Source: Aegilops tauschii subsp. strangulata (Eukaryota > Streptophyta > Magnoliopsida > Poales > Poaceae). From it: a stretch of DNA of 64,000 nucleotides. Each line of letters opens with the position of its first letter. The stretch's first letter is position 1. Position numbers and translations under genes: made by a program. The stretch covers positions 502,106,601 to 502,170,600 of the forward strand of contig NC_053035.3 of the NCBI RefSeq assembly GCF_002575655.3, given 5' to 3'. The notes beneath the pieces are model-generated. The model was not told the DNA's origin, did not search any database, and saw only the letters and a program-made list of their open reading frames with translations. Below are positions 21,421 through 34,171 of this stretch, piece after piece.

Positions 21421-22700
21421 ACATTTTTTCTCGGGGCAACTCCAACGCGCCCGACGCATTCTGTCCATGCGTCCGGCCGAGTCGAAACAAACACAAACAG
21501 CGGCAACGTGGACACCGTGCGTCCGACGCCCGCCTTTGTCCTTCCCTGGCACGCCATACGGTGGCATATCGGCCGTTCTCCCTCCGCGTCCATAGTCGAA
21601 ACACCCCGCCCTCGTCATTGCCGACCATGCGTCGATACCTTCGCCGTAAGGACACAAGGAAATAAGAGCATCCACGCTCGGATACAGTGAACCTAAACTA
21701 AAGAAAACTATCATAATTTCTTTCGGATACATTTTATTAAGAAAACTATCATATTATTACATGCAATGTGAAACCTACACTAAAGAAGCTCGTCTGGCTC
21801 CGCCGTGCCATGTCCGGCGGCCGACTGCACCCCTTAAAGTGTTGCTTCGGTCGCCAGCGAGGTAGAGTAGGACATGGGACACGCACCGGCTCACAACGCT
21901 CAAGGCGCCGCTGTCTCCCATGCCCTACTCTTCCTCGTCGGAGCCCGTCGCTTGCAGATCATCATGGACGTGAGATCGATGATGGATTCATCGTGGGAGG
22001 AGTCGGCGACGTCCACCACGACGTGGTTGCGGTGCCCAGGCTGGTCGTGCACCATATGGGGCGCCGGAGAATGCGACTCCGCCTCGCCGACATCCGCTGC
22101 CTCGCAAAACGGACACGCCTCAACATATTTGCGTTGGGCGACACACATGTGTTCACCTCTGCCTCAACGCGCCAACGAAGTCGTTGTGCACTGTTGTCGT
22201 GTTCGAACACCAGACGAAACCCCCCTCCCGCCTCCGATAAGGCAGCAGCGACACACCTCGCGCCGGACCCATGTGCCATTTGGCCGGATGCAATGGATTC
22301 CCGACGGAAGGAGTCCGAGCGGTGTCGTCGGGCGACCTCCTCCCGAGAGTGGCGGAGCACAAGGGAGATGGTCATCTCTTCCTTGGGGTCGCATGGTACG
22401 AGCTCTCGGTCAATGGATCTGGAGGTGTAGGACTCGGATCCGTTGTCCGCCATCCCGAGAAGGTTAGAGATTGCCGGTCGAGGGCTTGGGTGGCGGAGTG
22501 GAGTGGAGCGAATTGGAGTGGAGTGGCTAGGGTTTGGTCCGGCAGCGAATGGAAACGAATATATGTGGGATCGGGTAGGCCGGCGTGGGTCGGGTCCAAC
22601 ATGGAGGACGCGTCCGGGTCACCTGATATCCGCCCCATATTTAAGCTGGATATGAGGGGTGCTAGTCAGCCCGATCGTTTGAGGCCAGTTTGAGGCGCCC
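21421..22700. other. GC-rich block resembling a decayed DNA-transposon interior
   Basis: It starts with GGGGCAACTCCAACGCGCC, the kind of end sequence seen in large Triticeae MITE-like elements. It carries a 163-codon minus-strand frame (21962-22453) beginning MADNGSESYTS. That frame has no domain I can name and degrades after about residue 90. I could not find a matching inverted end, so its limits and class are uncertain. Confidence 0.35.
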
Positions 22701-22829
22701 ACCTCGATCGGGTTTTTTGATCGGCTAGTGACCGAACTGTCCTCCGTATTTGATTACAATAGATGATGCGTGTGATGCACGATTACAAGTATGAACTAGA
22801 TGAGAGAGGGCTATGTTTGGGCCTCCCAT

Positions 22830-23960
22830 TTCGAGAGGAGCTTTCCTGCAAAAAATCTAAAATGGGAGTTGTACAAAAAACATATTCTCCAACTTTAAAC
22901 TCACGTTTTTGGATTCTTTTGTCATGCCATTTTTTTACTTTTTCTTTGAATAACTTTGCATTTTCATAAGCTTGTGTTCTTCATTCATCTACATAGCTTA
23001 TATCAAATAACCTCTTTTCACCAGCAAGTTTGAAATCATAGTTGAGTTCTTTAACTGCCCAATATGCTTTATGTTCTAACTCAAGAGGCAAATGACAAGC
23101 TTTTTCATAAATCATTTTATAAGGAGACATACCCGTAGGATTTTTATAAGATGTTCTATAAGCCCAAAGTGCATCATCTAATTTCTTAGACCAATTCTTC
23201 CTGGACCTATTAACAGTCTTTTGCAAAATTAATTTTATTTCTCTATTGCTAGGTTCAACTTGACCACTAGACTGAGGATGATAGGGTGATGCAATTGTAT
23301 GGTTGACATCATACTTAGCAAGCATCTTACGGAAAGCACCATGAATAAGTGTGAACCACCATCAGTCATTAAATATCTAGGGACTCCAAACCTTGGGAAA
23401 ATAACTTCCTTAAGCATTTTAATAGAGGTGTTGTGATCAACACTACTATTTGGAATAACTTCTACCCATTTAGTAACATAATCAACATCAACCAAAATAT
23501 GTGTATACCCATTAGAGGAAGGAAAAGGTCCCATGTAATCAAATCCCGCAACATCAAATGGTTCAACAGCAAGTGAATACTTCATAGGCATTTCTTGACG
23601 TTTACCGATATTACCTATTCTTTGACATTCATCACAAGAAGAGACAAACTTACGGGCATCCTAGAAGAGAGTAGGCCAATAAAATCCAGATTGCAATACC
23701 TTGTGAGCAGTTCTATCTCCAGCATGATGCCCTCCATAAGCCTCGGAGTGACATTTCTGTAGGATTTGTCGCAGTTCATGCTCAGGTACACAACGTCTAA
23801 TAATATCATCTACTCTTTCTTTATAAAGATGTGGGTCATCCCAAAAGTAATGTCTTAAATCATAGAAAAAGAAATTGTTGGTATGGAAAGCTAGGTGGTA
23901 AATATTTAGCAACAATGTAATTAGCATAGTCAGCATACTAAGGAGTACTATGAGAAACAT
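22830..23960 (-). pseudogene. Gypsy integrase, broken and truncated
   Basis: Minus-strand pieces: 23960-23661 (zinc-binding region, HELRQILQKCHSEAYGGHHAG), then an in-frame stop before DARKFVSSCDECQ. The core at 23591-23325 ([36 protein letters not shown]) has a frameshift after the second Asp. 23325-22981 ([17 protein letters not shown], with the catalytic Glu) follows. A final frame shift or stop precedes the last recognisable residues (FFAGKLLSKWE) near 22830, where the element is cut off. Confidence 0.8.
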
Positions 23961-25551
23961 TTATTGCAGCTAATTGCTCATCAGGAAAACTATCATCAAT
24001 AGGTAGTGGGTCATCAAGCACATTTTCAAGCCTAGACAAGTTATCAGCTACTGGGTTCTCAGCTCCTTTTGTATCAATGATATGTAAATCAAATTCTTGT
24101 AACAAGAGAACCCAACGAATAAGTCTAGGTTTAGCATCTTTCTTTTCCATAAAATATTTAATAGCAGCATGATCTGTGTGAACAGTTACCTTGGAATCAA
24201 CAATATAAGGTCTAAATTTATCACAAGCAAAAACCACTGCTAAGAATTCTTTTTCGGTAGTAGCATAATTTCTTTGAGCACTGTCTAGAGTTTTACTAGC
24301 ATAATGAATAACATTCATTTTCTTATCAACTCTTTGTCCTAGAACAGCACCAACAACATAATCACTAGCATCACACATAATTTCAAAAGGCAAGTTCCAA
24401 TCAGGTGGTTGAACAATAGGTGCAGATATTAAGGCTTTCTTGAGTGTTTCAAAGGCTTCAAGACAATCATCATCAAAAACAAAAGGAATATCCTTTTGCA
24501 AGAGATTAGTGAGAGGCCTAGAAATTTTAGAAAAGTTTTTGATAAATCTCCTATAGAAACCAGCATGATCTAGGAAACTACGAATACCTTTGATGTCCTT
24601 AGGACATGGCATTTTCTCAATAGCATCAACCTTAGCTTGATTCACTTCAATACCTCTTTCAGAAATTTTATGACCCAAGACAATGCCTTCATTAACCATA
24701 AAGTGGCACTTCTCCCAATTTAAAACAAGATTTGTTTGTTCACATCTTTGCAAAACTCGCTCAAGATTGCTTAAACAATCATCAAAAGACTTCCCATAAA
24801 CAGAAAAGTCATCCATAAAAACCTCAACAATCTTTTCACAAAAGTCAGGGAAGATAGCAGTCATACATCTTTGAAAGGTAGCAGGTGCATTACATAAACC
24901 AAAAGGCATACGTTTATAAGCATAGGTTCCAAGACAAGGAAAAGTGGTCTTTTCTTGATCAGGTTGAGAAACAGGTATTTGTGAAAAGCTAGAGTATCCA
25001 TCTAGGAAGCAAAAGTGTGTGTGTTTAGATAATCTTTCAAGCATTTGATCAATAAAAGGCAAAGGGTAATGATCTTTTCTAGTTGCTTTGTTTAATTTTC
25101 TGTAATCAATTACCATTCTATAGCATGTAACAATTATTTGTGGAATAAGTTCATTCTTATCATTAGGAACAACAGTAATACCTCCTTTCTTAGGGACACA
25201 ATGAACAGGACTTACCCATCTACTATCAGCTATAGGATAGATTATACCTGCTTCCAGAAGTTTTAAGATTTCCATTCTTACCACTTCCTTCATTTTTGGA
25301 TTCAACCGACGTTGGTGATCAACAACAGGTTTAGCATCAGGTTCCATATTAATTTTCTGACATAGAGTGGGACTGATGCCCTTTAAATCATCAAGAGTAT
25401 ATCCAATAGCAGCCCGGTGCTTCCTTAGAACTTTCAATAATCTTTCTTCTTCATGTTCTGAAAGGTTAGCACAAATAATAACAGGATATATTTTCTTTTC
25501 GTCAAGATAAGCATATTTCAAAGTGTCTGACAATTGTTTTAATTCGAACAC
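23938..25551 (-). pseudogene. Gypsy reverse transcriptase-RNase H (537 codons open)
   Basis: RT fingers and palm run from about residue 60 ([20 protein letters not shown]) through [31 protein letters not shown] and the catalytic FMDDFSVYG. RNase H follows with [35 protein letters not shown] and the D-H motif '[11 protein letters not shown]'. Enzymatically the region looks complete, but it is out of frame with protease upstream, and the downstream integrase is broken. This copy is therefore part of a dead element. Confidence 0.85.
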
Positions 25552-26690
25552 AGGCTCACTTTAGGTGGAGGAGGACCTCCTAGAGTTTTAATAGACAAAT
25601 TTTGTTTAAGCAGAGGACATTGTTCAAAGAAAACCATATCTATTTCATTTCTTTCATGCATATGTAAATCATTTTCATGGTCTAGCAAATATTGTCCTAA
25701 AGGATCAGTAGGTGGAACAGCAATAGAAGCAAGACCAATTAATTCATCCTTACTAGGAAATTCTTTTTCATGATGATTTCTACTAAACTTGGAAAAATTA
25801 AACTCATGAGACTCATCACCAAAGCTAACACCAACAGTTTGTTTCTTACAGTCTATCTTAGCATTAAATGTATTCAAGAAAGGTCTACCAAAGACAATGG
25901 GACAAAAGTCGTCTTGTGGGGAACTAAGAACAAGAAAATCAATAGGGTATTTAATCTTCCCACACAAGACTTCAACATCTCTAATAATCCCAACTGGTGA
26001 TATGGTGTCTCTACTAGCAAGTTTAATAGTAACATCTATTTCTTCTATCTCAGCAGGTGATATGCCTTTCATAATTTTTTCATATAAAGTGTAAGGAATA
26101 ACACTCACACTAGCACCCATCTCACATAAACCATGATAACAGTGATCTCCTATTTTAACTGAAATAATAGGCATGCCAACAACATGTCTATGTTTATCTC
26201 TTTTATCAGGTTTAGCAATTCTAGCAGCTTCTTCACAGAAGTAAATAACATGCCCATCCATATCTTCTTCCAAGAGATCTTTAACCATAGCAATACTAGG
26301 TTCTACTTTAATTTGTTCATCAGGTTTAGGTGTTCTAATATAGCTTTTGTTAACCATAGTTGAAACTTTAGCATGTTCCTTTATCCCAACAGGGAAAGGT
26401 GGTTTCTCTATATAAGCAGAAGGAACAACTGGATCAACATTATAACGCATAGTTTCTTCTTTAATGGGTACCGCTTCTTTAATTTCTTCTTTAATAGGTG
26501 GGTGATATTTAAACCACTTCTCCTTAGGGAGTTCAACATGAGTAGCAAATGATTCACAACAGGAGGCTACTATCTCAGAGTCAAGTCCATATTTAGTGCT
26601 AAACTTTTGAAAAACATCGGTATCCATAAAAGATTTAACACAATCATACTTAAGTTTAATACCTGACTCTTTACCTTCGTCGAGTCCCAA
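25539..26690 (-). pseudogene. Gypsy gag C-terminal/protease region with altered active site
   Basis: An open frame of 383 codons. Residues 1-150 are a lysine/glutamate-rich linker. A retropepsin-like domain follows at about 160-300: HRHVVGMPIISVKIGDH, then LCEMGASVSVIP, where an aspartic protease should have Asp-Ser/Thr/Leu-Gly-Ala, then GRPFLNT. The catalytic Asp position reads Glu in this copy, so activity is doubtful. A frameshift near 25545 separates it from the RT frame. Confidence 0.75.
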
Positions 26691-27380
26691 TCTTCAGAGT
26701 TGCGTTTAATTCTTTCCAAAAGGTCCCACCGGAATTCAATAGTCTTCTTCATAAATGAACCAGCACAAGAAGTATCAAGCATGGTTTGATCATTACGAGA
26801 AAGCCGAGCATAAAAATTCTGGATAATAATTTCTCTTGAGAGCTCATGATTGGGGCATGAATATAACATTGACTTAATCCTCCCCCAATCTAGAGCGATA
26901 CTTTCTCATTCACGAGGCCAAAAGTTATATATATATAATTCCGATCACGATGAACTAGATGCATAGGATAAGAATTTTGGTGGAACTCCAATTTTAAACG
27001 ATTCCAATTCCATGATCCAATATCATCGCATAGCCTATACCATGTCAATGCTTTTCCCTTCAAAGATAAAGGGAAAACCTTTTTCATCACTTCATCCCTG
27101 GGTAAACTGCTTAAACAATCCACAAATTTGTTCCACAGATATCAAGTGCATATCAGGATGTTCGGTTCCATCGTGCATAAGGATTAGCTAGCAGTTGTTC
27201 TATCGTACCCGAAGGAATTTCATATTCAATATTTTCAGTAGGTGTAGTAGGTTGAGGGTAACTAATTGTGGTTCCGGACGAGGTGAAGATACCCCGAACA
27301 AACCCCTCAAAGGATTGTTTTCCATAATAACAAGTGACAATAAATTTTAGCACACTATATAAATGTTTCCTTACCAAATT
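26570..27380 (-). pseudogene. Gypsy gag fragments
   Basis: Two or three minus-strand frames hold parts of one capsid protein: 27123-26890 (FPLSLKGKALTWYRLCDDIG) and 26869-26570 (CPNHELSREIIIQNFYARLS). They lie in different frames and must be joined by frameshifts, and the N-terminal part (27377-27153) is equally broken. LKGKAxxWY is a typical retrotransposon gag core. The virus-like-particle protein cannot be made from this copy. Confidence 0.75.
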
Positions 27381-27405
27381 CCACTTACCAAAGGCGCTTC
27401 ACTCT

Positions 27406-27420
27406 CCGGCAACGGCGCCA
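27406..27420 (-). other. Primer-binding site of the Athila-type element
   Basis: TGGCGCCGTTGCCGG on the minus strand, 11 nt after the LTR end. This is the usual site complementary to the 3' end of tRNA-Asp in many cereal Gypsy elements. Confidence 0.75.
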
Positions 27421-27431
27421 GAAAATGGCCT

Positions 27432-28432
27432 TGATGACCCACAAGTATAGGGGATCAATTGTAGTTCTTTTCGATAAGTAAGAGTGTCGAACCCAACGAG
27501 GAGCAGAAGGAAATAACAAGTAGTTTTCCATAAGGAATGTCTGCAAGTGCTGAAATTCTAAGTAGCGGAGTAGTTTGGTAGCAAGATAATTTGTAACGGT
27601 CAAGTAACAATAATAGTAACAAAAGTGTAGCAAGGTAGCCCAATCCTTTTGAGGCAAAGGACAGGCCAAAACGGCCTCTTATGATAAGCAAAGCGTTCTT
27701 GAAGGTACACGGGAATTTCATCTAGTCACTTCCATCATGTTGGTTTGATTTGTGTTTGCTACTTTGACAATTGTTTGATTTGTGTTTGCTACTTTGATAA
27801 GCAAAGCGTTCTTGAAGGTACACGGGAACTAGGGTTTTATAGGAGATGGTGTTGTTGAAGATGTTGATGGAGATTGCCCTCCCCAAGATGGGAGAGTTGT
27901 TGGCGATGATGATGACGATGATTTCCCCCTCCGGGAGGGAAGTTCCCCCGGCGGAATCGCTCCGCCAGAGGGCAAAAGCGCTCCTGGCCAAGTTCCGTCT
28001 CGAGACGGCGACGCCTCGTCCCGAAAGTCTCCTCCTTATTTTTTCTAGGTCAAAATGACTTATATACCAGAAGATGGGCACCGGAGGTGGGCTGAGGAGG
28101 CCACAACCCACCAGGGCGCGCCTGGGGGCCCTGGCGCGCCCAGGTGGGTTGTGCCCACCTAGTGGCCCCCCTCTGGTGTTTATTGGCTCCAATATTCCTC
28201 AAATAATTCATAAAAGATCTCCGTAAAGTTTTAGCTCATTTGGAGTTGTGCAGAATAGGTGGCCTGACGTAGCTTTTCCAGGTCCAGATTTCCAGCTGCC
28301 AGAATTCTCCCTCTTGGTGTGTTCCTTGTAAATTATGAGAGAAAAGACATTCGAATTACTCCAAAAAGGATTATTATGGATAAAAACATTATAAATAACA
28401 GTAAAGAAACATGATGCAAAATGGACGTATCA
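27432..28432 (-). repeat. 5' LTR of the Athila-type element, internally rearranged
   Basis: It begins on the minus strand at 28432 with TGATACGTCCATTTTGCATC and ends at 27432 with GGGTCATCA, like the 1522-bp solo LTR at 42036-43557. It is only 1001 bp. Inside it 'gcaaagcgttcttgaaggta' occurs twice (about 27687 and 27801), marking a local duplication next to the missing segment. Confidence 0.8.
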
Positions 28433-28567
28433 TTCATCAATTAGCCTAGCTCTCCTACTAGAGTTGAAATGCCTAAGATACGTGAGGGTTATGTTATGGA
28501 GGGGGAGATAGCTAGTGAATATCTTGCTTGTAATGACAGAGATGGTGTTAAGAAATTGCTGAGTAAG
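28433..28567 (+). pseudogene. Short retrotransposon-like coding fragment between two LTRs
   Basis: The frame SPTRVEMPKIREGYVMEGE...NDRDGVKKLLSK runs from about 28449 to 28567, where the next LTR starts. It is probably part of a gag or linker protein of an older element into which both neighbours inserted. An in-frame TAG lies at the left end. Family not identified. Confidence 0.45.
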
Positions 28568-29637
28568 TGATACGTCTCCAACGTATCTATAATTTTTGAT
28601 TGTTCCATGCTATTATATTATCTGTTTTGGATGTTTTATATGCATTATTATGCTATTTTATAATTCTTGGGTTGTAAGTAAATAAAAGTGTGATGATCTT
28701 CATTATTAGAGCATTGTCCCATGTGAGGAAAGGATGATGGAGACCATGATTCCCCCACAAGTCGGGATGAGACTCCGAAAAAAAAGAGGCCATAGAAAAA
28801 GAGGAGAAGGCCCAAACAAAAAAAACAAAAAAATGAAAGAAAAAGAGAGAAGGGGCAATGTTACTATCCTTTTTCCACACTTGTGCTTCAAAGTAGCACC
28901 ATGATATTCATGATAGAGAGTCTCTTATTTTGTCACTTTCATATACTAGTGGGATTTTTTATAGAACTTGGCTTGTATATTTCAATGATGGGCTTCCTCA
29001 AAATGCCCTAGGTCTTCGTGAGCAAGCAAGTTGGATGCACACCCACTTAGTTTCTTTTGTTGAACTTTCATACATTTATAGCTCTAGTGCATTCATTGCA
29101 TGGCAATCCCTAATCCTCGCATTGACATCAATTGATGGGCATCTCCATAGCCCGTTGATTAGCCGCGTCGATGTGAGACTTTCTCCCTTTTTGTCTTCTC
29201 CACACAACCTCCATCATCATACTCTGTTCCACCTATAGTGCTATGTCCATGGCTCGCGCTCATATATTGCGTGAAAGTTGAAAAAGTTTGAGAATGCTAA
29301 AGTATGAAACAAATGATTGGCGTGTCATCGGGGTTGTGCATGATGGGAGCATTTTGTGTGGCGAAAATGAAGCATGGCCAACCTATATGATTTCGTAAGG
29401 ATGAGCTTTCTTTCGCTATGTTATTTTGAGAAGACATAATTGCTTGGTTAGTATGCTTGAAGTATTATTATTTTTATGTCAATATTAAACTTTTGTCTTG
29501 AATCTTTCGAATCTAAACATTCATGCCACAATAAAGAAAATTACATTGATAATTATGTTAGGTAGCATTCCACATAAAAAATTCTGTTTTATCATTTACC
29601 TACTCGAGGACGAGCAGGAATTAAGCTTGGGGATGCT

Positions 29638-31318
29638 CGATACGTCTCCAACGTATGTATAATTTTTGATTGTTCCATGCTATTATATTATCCATCTAGG
29701 ATGTTTTATATGAATTTATATGCTATTTTATATGATTTTTGGGACTAACCTATTAACCTAGAGCCCAGTGCCAGTTTCTGTTTTTTCCTTGTTTTTGAGT
29801 TTTACAGAAAAGGAATATCAAACGGAGTCCAATTGACGTGCCAATTTTTGATGATTTTTATGGACCAAAAGAAGCCCCCGGAGTAAAAGAGTTGGGCCAG
29901 AAGAGTCCCGAGACGTCCACGAGGGTGGAGGGCGCGCCCTACCCCCCTGGGCGCGCCCCCTATGTCGTGGACGACTCGGAGACCCCCCTAATGTGAGACC
30001 GACGCCAAAAATTCCTATAAATACCCAAACCTCGAGAAAATAACCTAGATCGGGAGTTCCGCCGCCGCAAGCCTCTGTAGCCACCAAAAACCAATCGGGA
30101 CCCTGTTCCGTCACCCTGCCGGAGGGGGAATCCCTCACCGGTGGCCATCTTCATCATGCCGGCGCTCTCCATGACAAGGAGGGAGTAGTTCACCCTCGGG
30201 GATGAGGGTATGTACCAGTAGCTATGTGTTTGATCTCTCTCTCTCGTGTTCTTGATTTGGCACGATCTTGATGTATCGTGAGCTTTGCTATTATAGTTGG
30301 ATCTTATGATGTTTCTCCCCCTCTACTCTCTTGTAATGGATTGAGTTTTCCCTTTGAAGTTATCTTATCGGATTGAGTCTTTAAGGATTTGAGAACACTT
30401 GATGCATGTCTTGCATGTGCTTATCTGTGGTGACAATGGGATATTCACGTGATCTACTTGATGTATGTTTTCGTGATCAACTTGCGGGTTCAGTGACCTT
30501 GTGAACTTATGCATAGGGGTTGGCACACGTTTTCGTCTTGACTCTCCGGTAGAAACTTTGGGGCACTCTTTGAAGTTCTTTGTGTTGGTTGAATAGATGA
30601 ATCTGAGATTGTGTGATGCATATCGTATAATCATACCCACGGATACTTGAGGTGACATTGGAGTATCTAGGTGACATTAGGGTTTTGGTTGATTTGTGTC
30701 TTAAGGTGTCATTCTAGTACGGATTCTAGGATTAATCGAACGGAAAGAATAGCTTCGTGTTATTTTACTATGGACTCTTGAATAGATCGATCAGAAAGAA
30801 CAACTTTGAGGTGGTTTCGTACCCTACAATAATCTCTTCGTTTGTTCTCCCCTATTAGTGACTTTGGAGTGACTCTTTGTTGCATGTTGAGGGATAGTTA
30901 TATGATCTAATTATGTTATCCTTGTTGAGAGAACTTGCACTAGTGAAAGTATGAACCCTAGGCCTTGTTTCCTAGCATTGCAATACCGTTTTTGCTCACT
31001 TTTATCTACCTTGCTGCTTTTATAATTTCAGATTACAAAAACCTATATCTACCATCCATATTGCACTTGTATCACCATCTCTTCGCCGAACTAGTGAACC
31101 TATACAATTTACCATTGTATTGGGTGTGTTGGGGACACAAGAGACTCTTTATTATTTGGTTGCAGGGTTGCTTGAGAGAGACCATCTTCATCCTACGCCT
31201 CCCACGGATCGATAAACCTTACGTCATCCACTTGAGGGAAATTTGCTACTGTCCTACAAACCTGTGCACTTGGAAGCCCAACAACGTCTACAAGAAGAAG
31301 GTTGTGTAGTAGACATCA
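29638..31318 (+). repeat. Complete 3' LTR, 1681 bp
   Basis: It begins CGATACGTCTCC (the expected first T is C) and ends GTAGTAGACATCA. The LTR at 54436-56036 is a reverse-orientation relative of the same type. It contains a TATA box at 30015-30024. Confidence 0.8.
30015..30024 (+). promoter_or_regulatory. TATA box of the LTR
   Basis: CTATAAATAC, about 380 bp into the LTR, in a position expected for a retrotransposon promoter. Confidence 0.5.
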
Positions 31319-32396
31319 GTCCACATCAGTAGGAGCTGCTGCTGCTTTAACTCTCGCTCGCGCTACTGCTCTGCTCTTGCTCTCGGTCCCCTGCTTGGTC
31401 TGCTCTTGCTCTTGCTCGCGCTGCTGCTCTCGCTCTTGCTCTTGCTTGCGATGCTGCTCCGATTTAGCTACACTTCAGTCGACTGAATCAACTTTTGGGT
31501 CAGTCAATTTTCAGGGGTGGGGGGGGCTCGCCGGAGTTAAGGAAGAACCAGCCGCAGTAGGGAGGGGGGCTCACCGGAGAGGTATCCCACTATCTATCTT
31601 AGGGTTCAGGGTGGGGGCGGTGGTGGGGCAATGGCGTGGGGATCGCCGGAGAAAAAGCTCGGCATGGGGGGGGGCTAGAGGGATGGCCGGGGCGGCGGCG
31701 GACCGGCGGTGGGGAGTGGTTTTGGGGCAGGCGGGGCAGCGCACCGCCGGCCGTGGGCGGCGAGGGGCGGCTGTTTGGCCGGTGGTAGCTGGCGGCTTAG
31801 GGGGGTGGAGGTTGAAGATGAACTGCAGGCCCTTGATTTCGTATCCAATGGCTGGAAAATCGACTGACCAGAGATGAAAAAGTCAGCCGACTGACGTGTA
31901 GCCTCACCTGATGCTGCTACACGACCAGCTACCCCGGCTCTCGCACGCGCCGCCGCCGCTGCTGCTGCTATTGCTTTTCTGCTACTAGTGCGTTCAGTTT
32001 CGACAGCAAAATTCAGTTTCGATAGTTAAGTTCAGTTTCGACAGTTAAGTTCAGTTTCGACAGTTAAATTCAGTTTTGACAGTTAAGTTCAGAGATTAGC
32101 GGCTGATGTATTTACATATAGCACTTTGTGGTTATGTATTTTACGTCATCTATTGGAGATACTATTAGAATTCCACTCAGGTTAACGTTGTCTCTCCTGT
32201 CCTGCTTTAGCCTCGGCGTCATACAACTCACCAGAGCTGCTCCAACGACGAAACCCTCCATCACAGCGGAGCAGTTCCCCGGGCTCCATCTCAAGATGCC
32301 TAAGATCTTCTTCCCCTCCTCCGACAGCCAAGTCAGCCGGATCATCCTCACCGACCAACCCAATCACACTGAGATCAACATGGCTTCGCCAAAGAG

Positions 32397-33229
32397 GTTG
32401 TACACTTGTTGCATCTCTTTTTTACTCTACATGTTATATATATTGTCCACTGAGCACACGCAGTAATGTGAAATACGATTAGTTTCTCCTACTATATGAC
32501 AAGCAGTGAGGTACCAGGCAACTTAGCTATCCGTGATGGACTCTCTTGAACGCCATCATTATTTATCTCTCCGCGTTTGAGCTGTGCATTTGTCGATGGG
32601 CCTCGGAGTTGAGCTAGTAGGGCAGTGGCCTGGGTCCAAAGTAGTAGAATTAGCACAAAAACATTTTTTGAGTGTAGGCTTTCCCTTGCTCAAGCCTGCC
32701 TGCTAGAATCGCCAGTGCTTGAAAGGAAAAGTGAAGGAAAAACATAGGAATTGGAAAGTTTCCTATGGTACTACTATTCATGCATTTGGTTCAAAAGAAT
32801 GGAGCAAAGGAAAACTGTAGGATTTGTTCCTTTAGTGTCTCCTTGAAAGAAAAACTGTAGGAATTTTAATATCCACTTGTCCTCCTTTTCAAATTCCTAT
32901 TCATGTAGCACAAGACTAAGAGATAGTAGCATAATAGCATTATAACTATACATTTTCTTGTGGTTTGACTTAGTCTCACCATGCTTCTTTGCATCCTGTG
33001 ATCTTCCAATTCTTGTGAACCAAACACCCAGATTGGCAGAAATCCTGTGTTTTTAAATTCTCTGTTTTGCACGTGCATTCCTATCCTATTACTGTGTATT
33101 TCCTATCCCTGCGTTGTTAGAATCCTCCAATTCAAACGAGTCCTTACAGAATTACTTCTCTTATAGATAGTTGTAAAAAAAAACCTTGTGTGGTTTGTCC
33201 CTCTCTTGCTGCGCCATCGTCCACCCCAG
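32397..33229 (+). other. Intron-like spacer between duplicated exons A1 and A2
   Basis: It contains a segment (about 32600-33160) with repeated 'aggaaaaactgtaggaa' words, reading like a decayed MITE. No ends could be fixed. Confidence 0.35.
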
Positions 33230-34171
33230 CTCAGCTGCTCCAACGACAGAAGGGTCCAGCACAGCAGGGATCCGGCCTCCAGACTGTCTTTCGCCGCCTC
33301 AGATCTTCTTCCCCGCCGCTGGCAGCCATGACAACTGCATTACCATCATCAACCGAGCAGATGACCTCGAGGACTACACGGGTCCGCAGGAGAGGTCGCA
33401 CTCTTTCGTGTCTGCTTACGTTATGCATCGCTTAATAGTACATGCTACTTTATCGTCCTGTTCACCGATTAGACTCTGAGTCAGCTCCAAACTAATGGTC
33501 AAACATGAGTTTTTAAATGGTTGTGGGGTACATATCGGGGCCGCAATCAATAGTATCTATCTACTATCTGGTTAATCTCTGGTGTCTACTATGAGTTTCA
33601 TGTTGGGTGGGAAAGAAACAGTAAAGAAGCCATTATCTGTATTTTTTAACTGAAGCCATTATCTGCCTGCTATCATTGGTTTTGGGTCTATCCACAGGTT
33701 GCTACCATCACTCTGGATTTCTGCATGCACTCCTTACATAATCTCACTATGTTTTATTCCTATGCATGTGAGTTATTGTACACAATAGAACTGAACATGT
33801 AGAGCAAAAGAGACGAGCCTTGCGTGGCAATAAAATTTCATGCAGATGTCGCTCCATGGTAGGCGCAAAGGCAGCCCCCCTCCACCCATTTCGGATTGTA
33901 ATCGAGAGGAAGATATCTGTTCTGAGGGGGATTCAGAAGGAGAAGACCACTCCTATTTATGTAGGGGAACGCAGCAGAAAACAAAAAATTTCTGACCTAC
34001 GCACCAGCCCAGGACCACTATGGAGACTGCATACATGGTTTGATCTTTTTCGTTACCGACTCGTAGCGCAGCGGGAAGTAGAGTCGATGACGATCGGCGG
34101 TGCAGATCCCCGCAGCTAGGATTTACAACCTCCCAACCGCGAGGATGTATACCCTCATCTGCTCCTCAGAC

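Larger units (their letters stand above)
22825..28432 (-). mobile_element. 3'-truncated Athila-type Gypsy retrotransposon
   Basis: In minus-strand order: 5' LTR (28432-27432), primer-binding site (27420-27406), broken gag (about 27380-26570), gag/protease region (26690-25539), RT-RNase H (25551-23938) and broken integrase (about 23960-22830). The sequence leaves the integrase C terminus near 22825, so the rest of the interior and the 3' LTR are missing. There is no chromodomain, the RT motif is FMDDFSVYG, and the primer site fits tRNA-Asp; all three suit Athila-type elements. Multiple frame breaks show it is dead. Confidence 0.85.
28568..31318 (+). mobile_element. Deletion derivative of a Gypsy LTR element (stub 5' LTR, 3' interior, full 3' LTR)
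   Basis: At 28568 an LTR starts TGATACGTCTCCAACG and runs only about 105 bp. It then passes into non-coding sequence of the type found before the polypurine tract in these elements. A polypurine-like AAGCTTGGGGATGCT (to about 29637) precedes a complete 3' LTR (29638-31318). All coding sequence is gone. The flanking 5-mers (GTAAG left, GTCCA right) do not match, so the ends may come from different insertions. Confidence 0.7.

Noticed and set aside
28930..29238. 102-codon plus-strand ORF in the Gypsy deletion derivative
   Set aside because: It sits in the non-coding pre-polypurine interior and shows no retroelement or host domain.
31302..31877. 191-codon plus-strand ORF starting in an LTR
   Set aside because: It starts in LTR sequence and runs through a CTTGCT-rich and G-rich low-complexity stretch.
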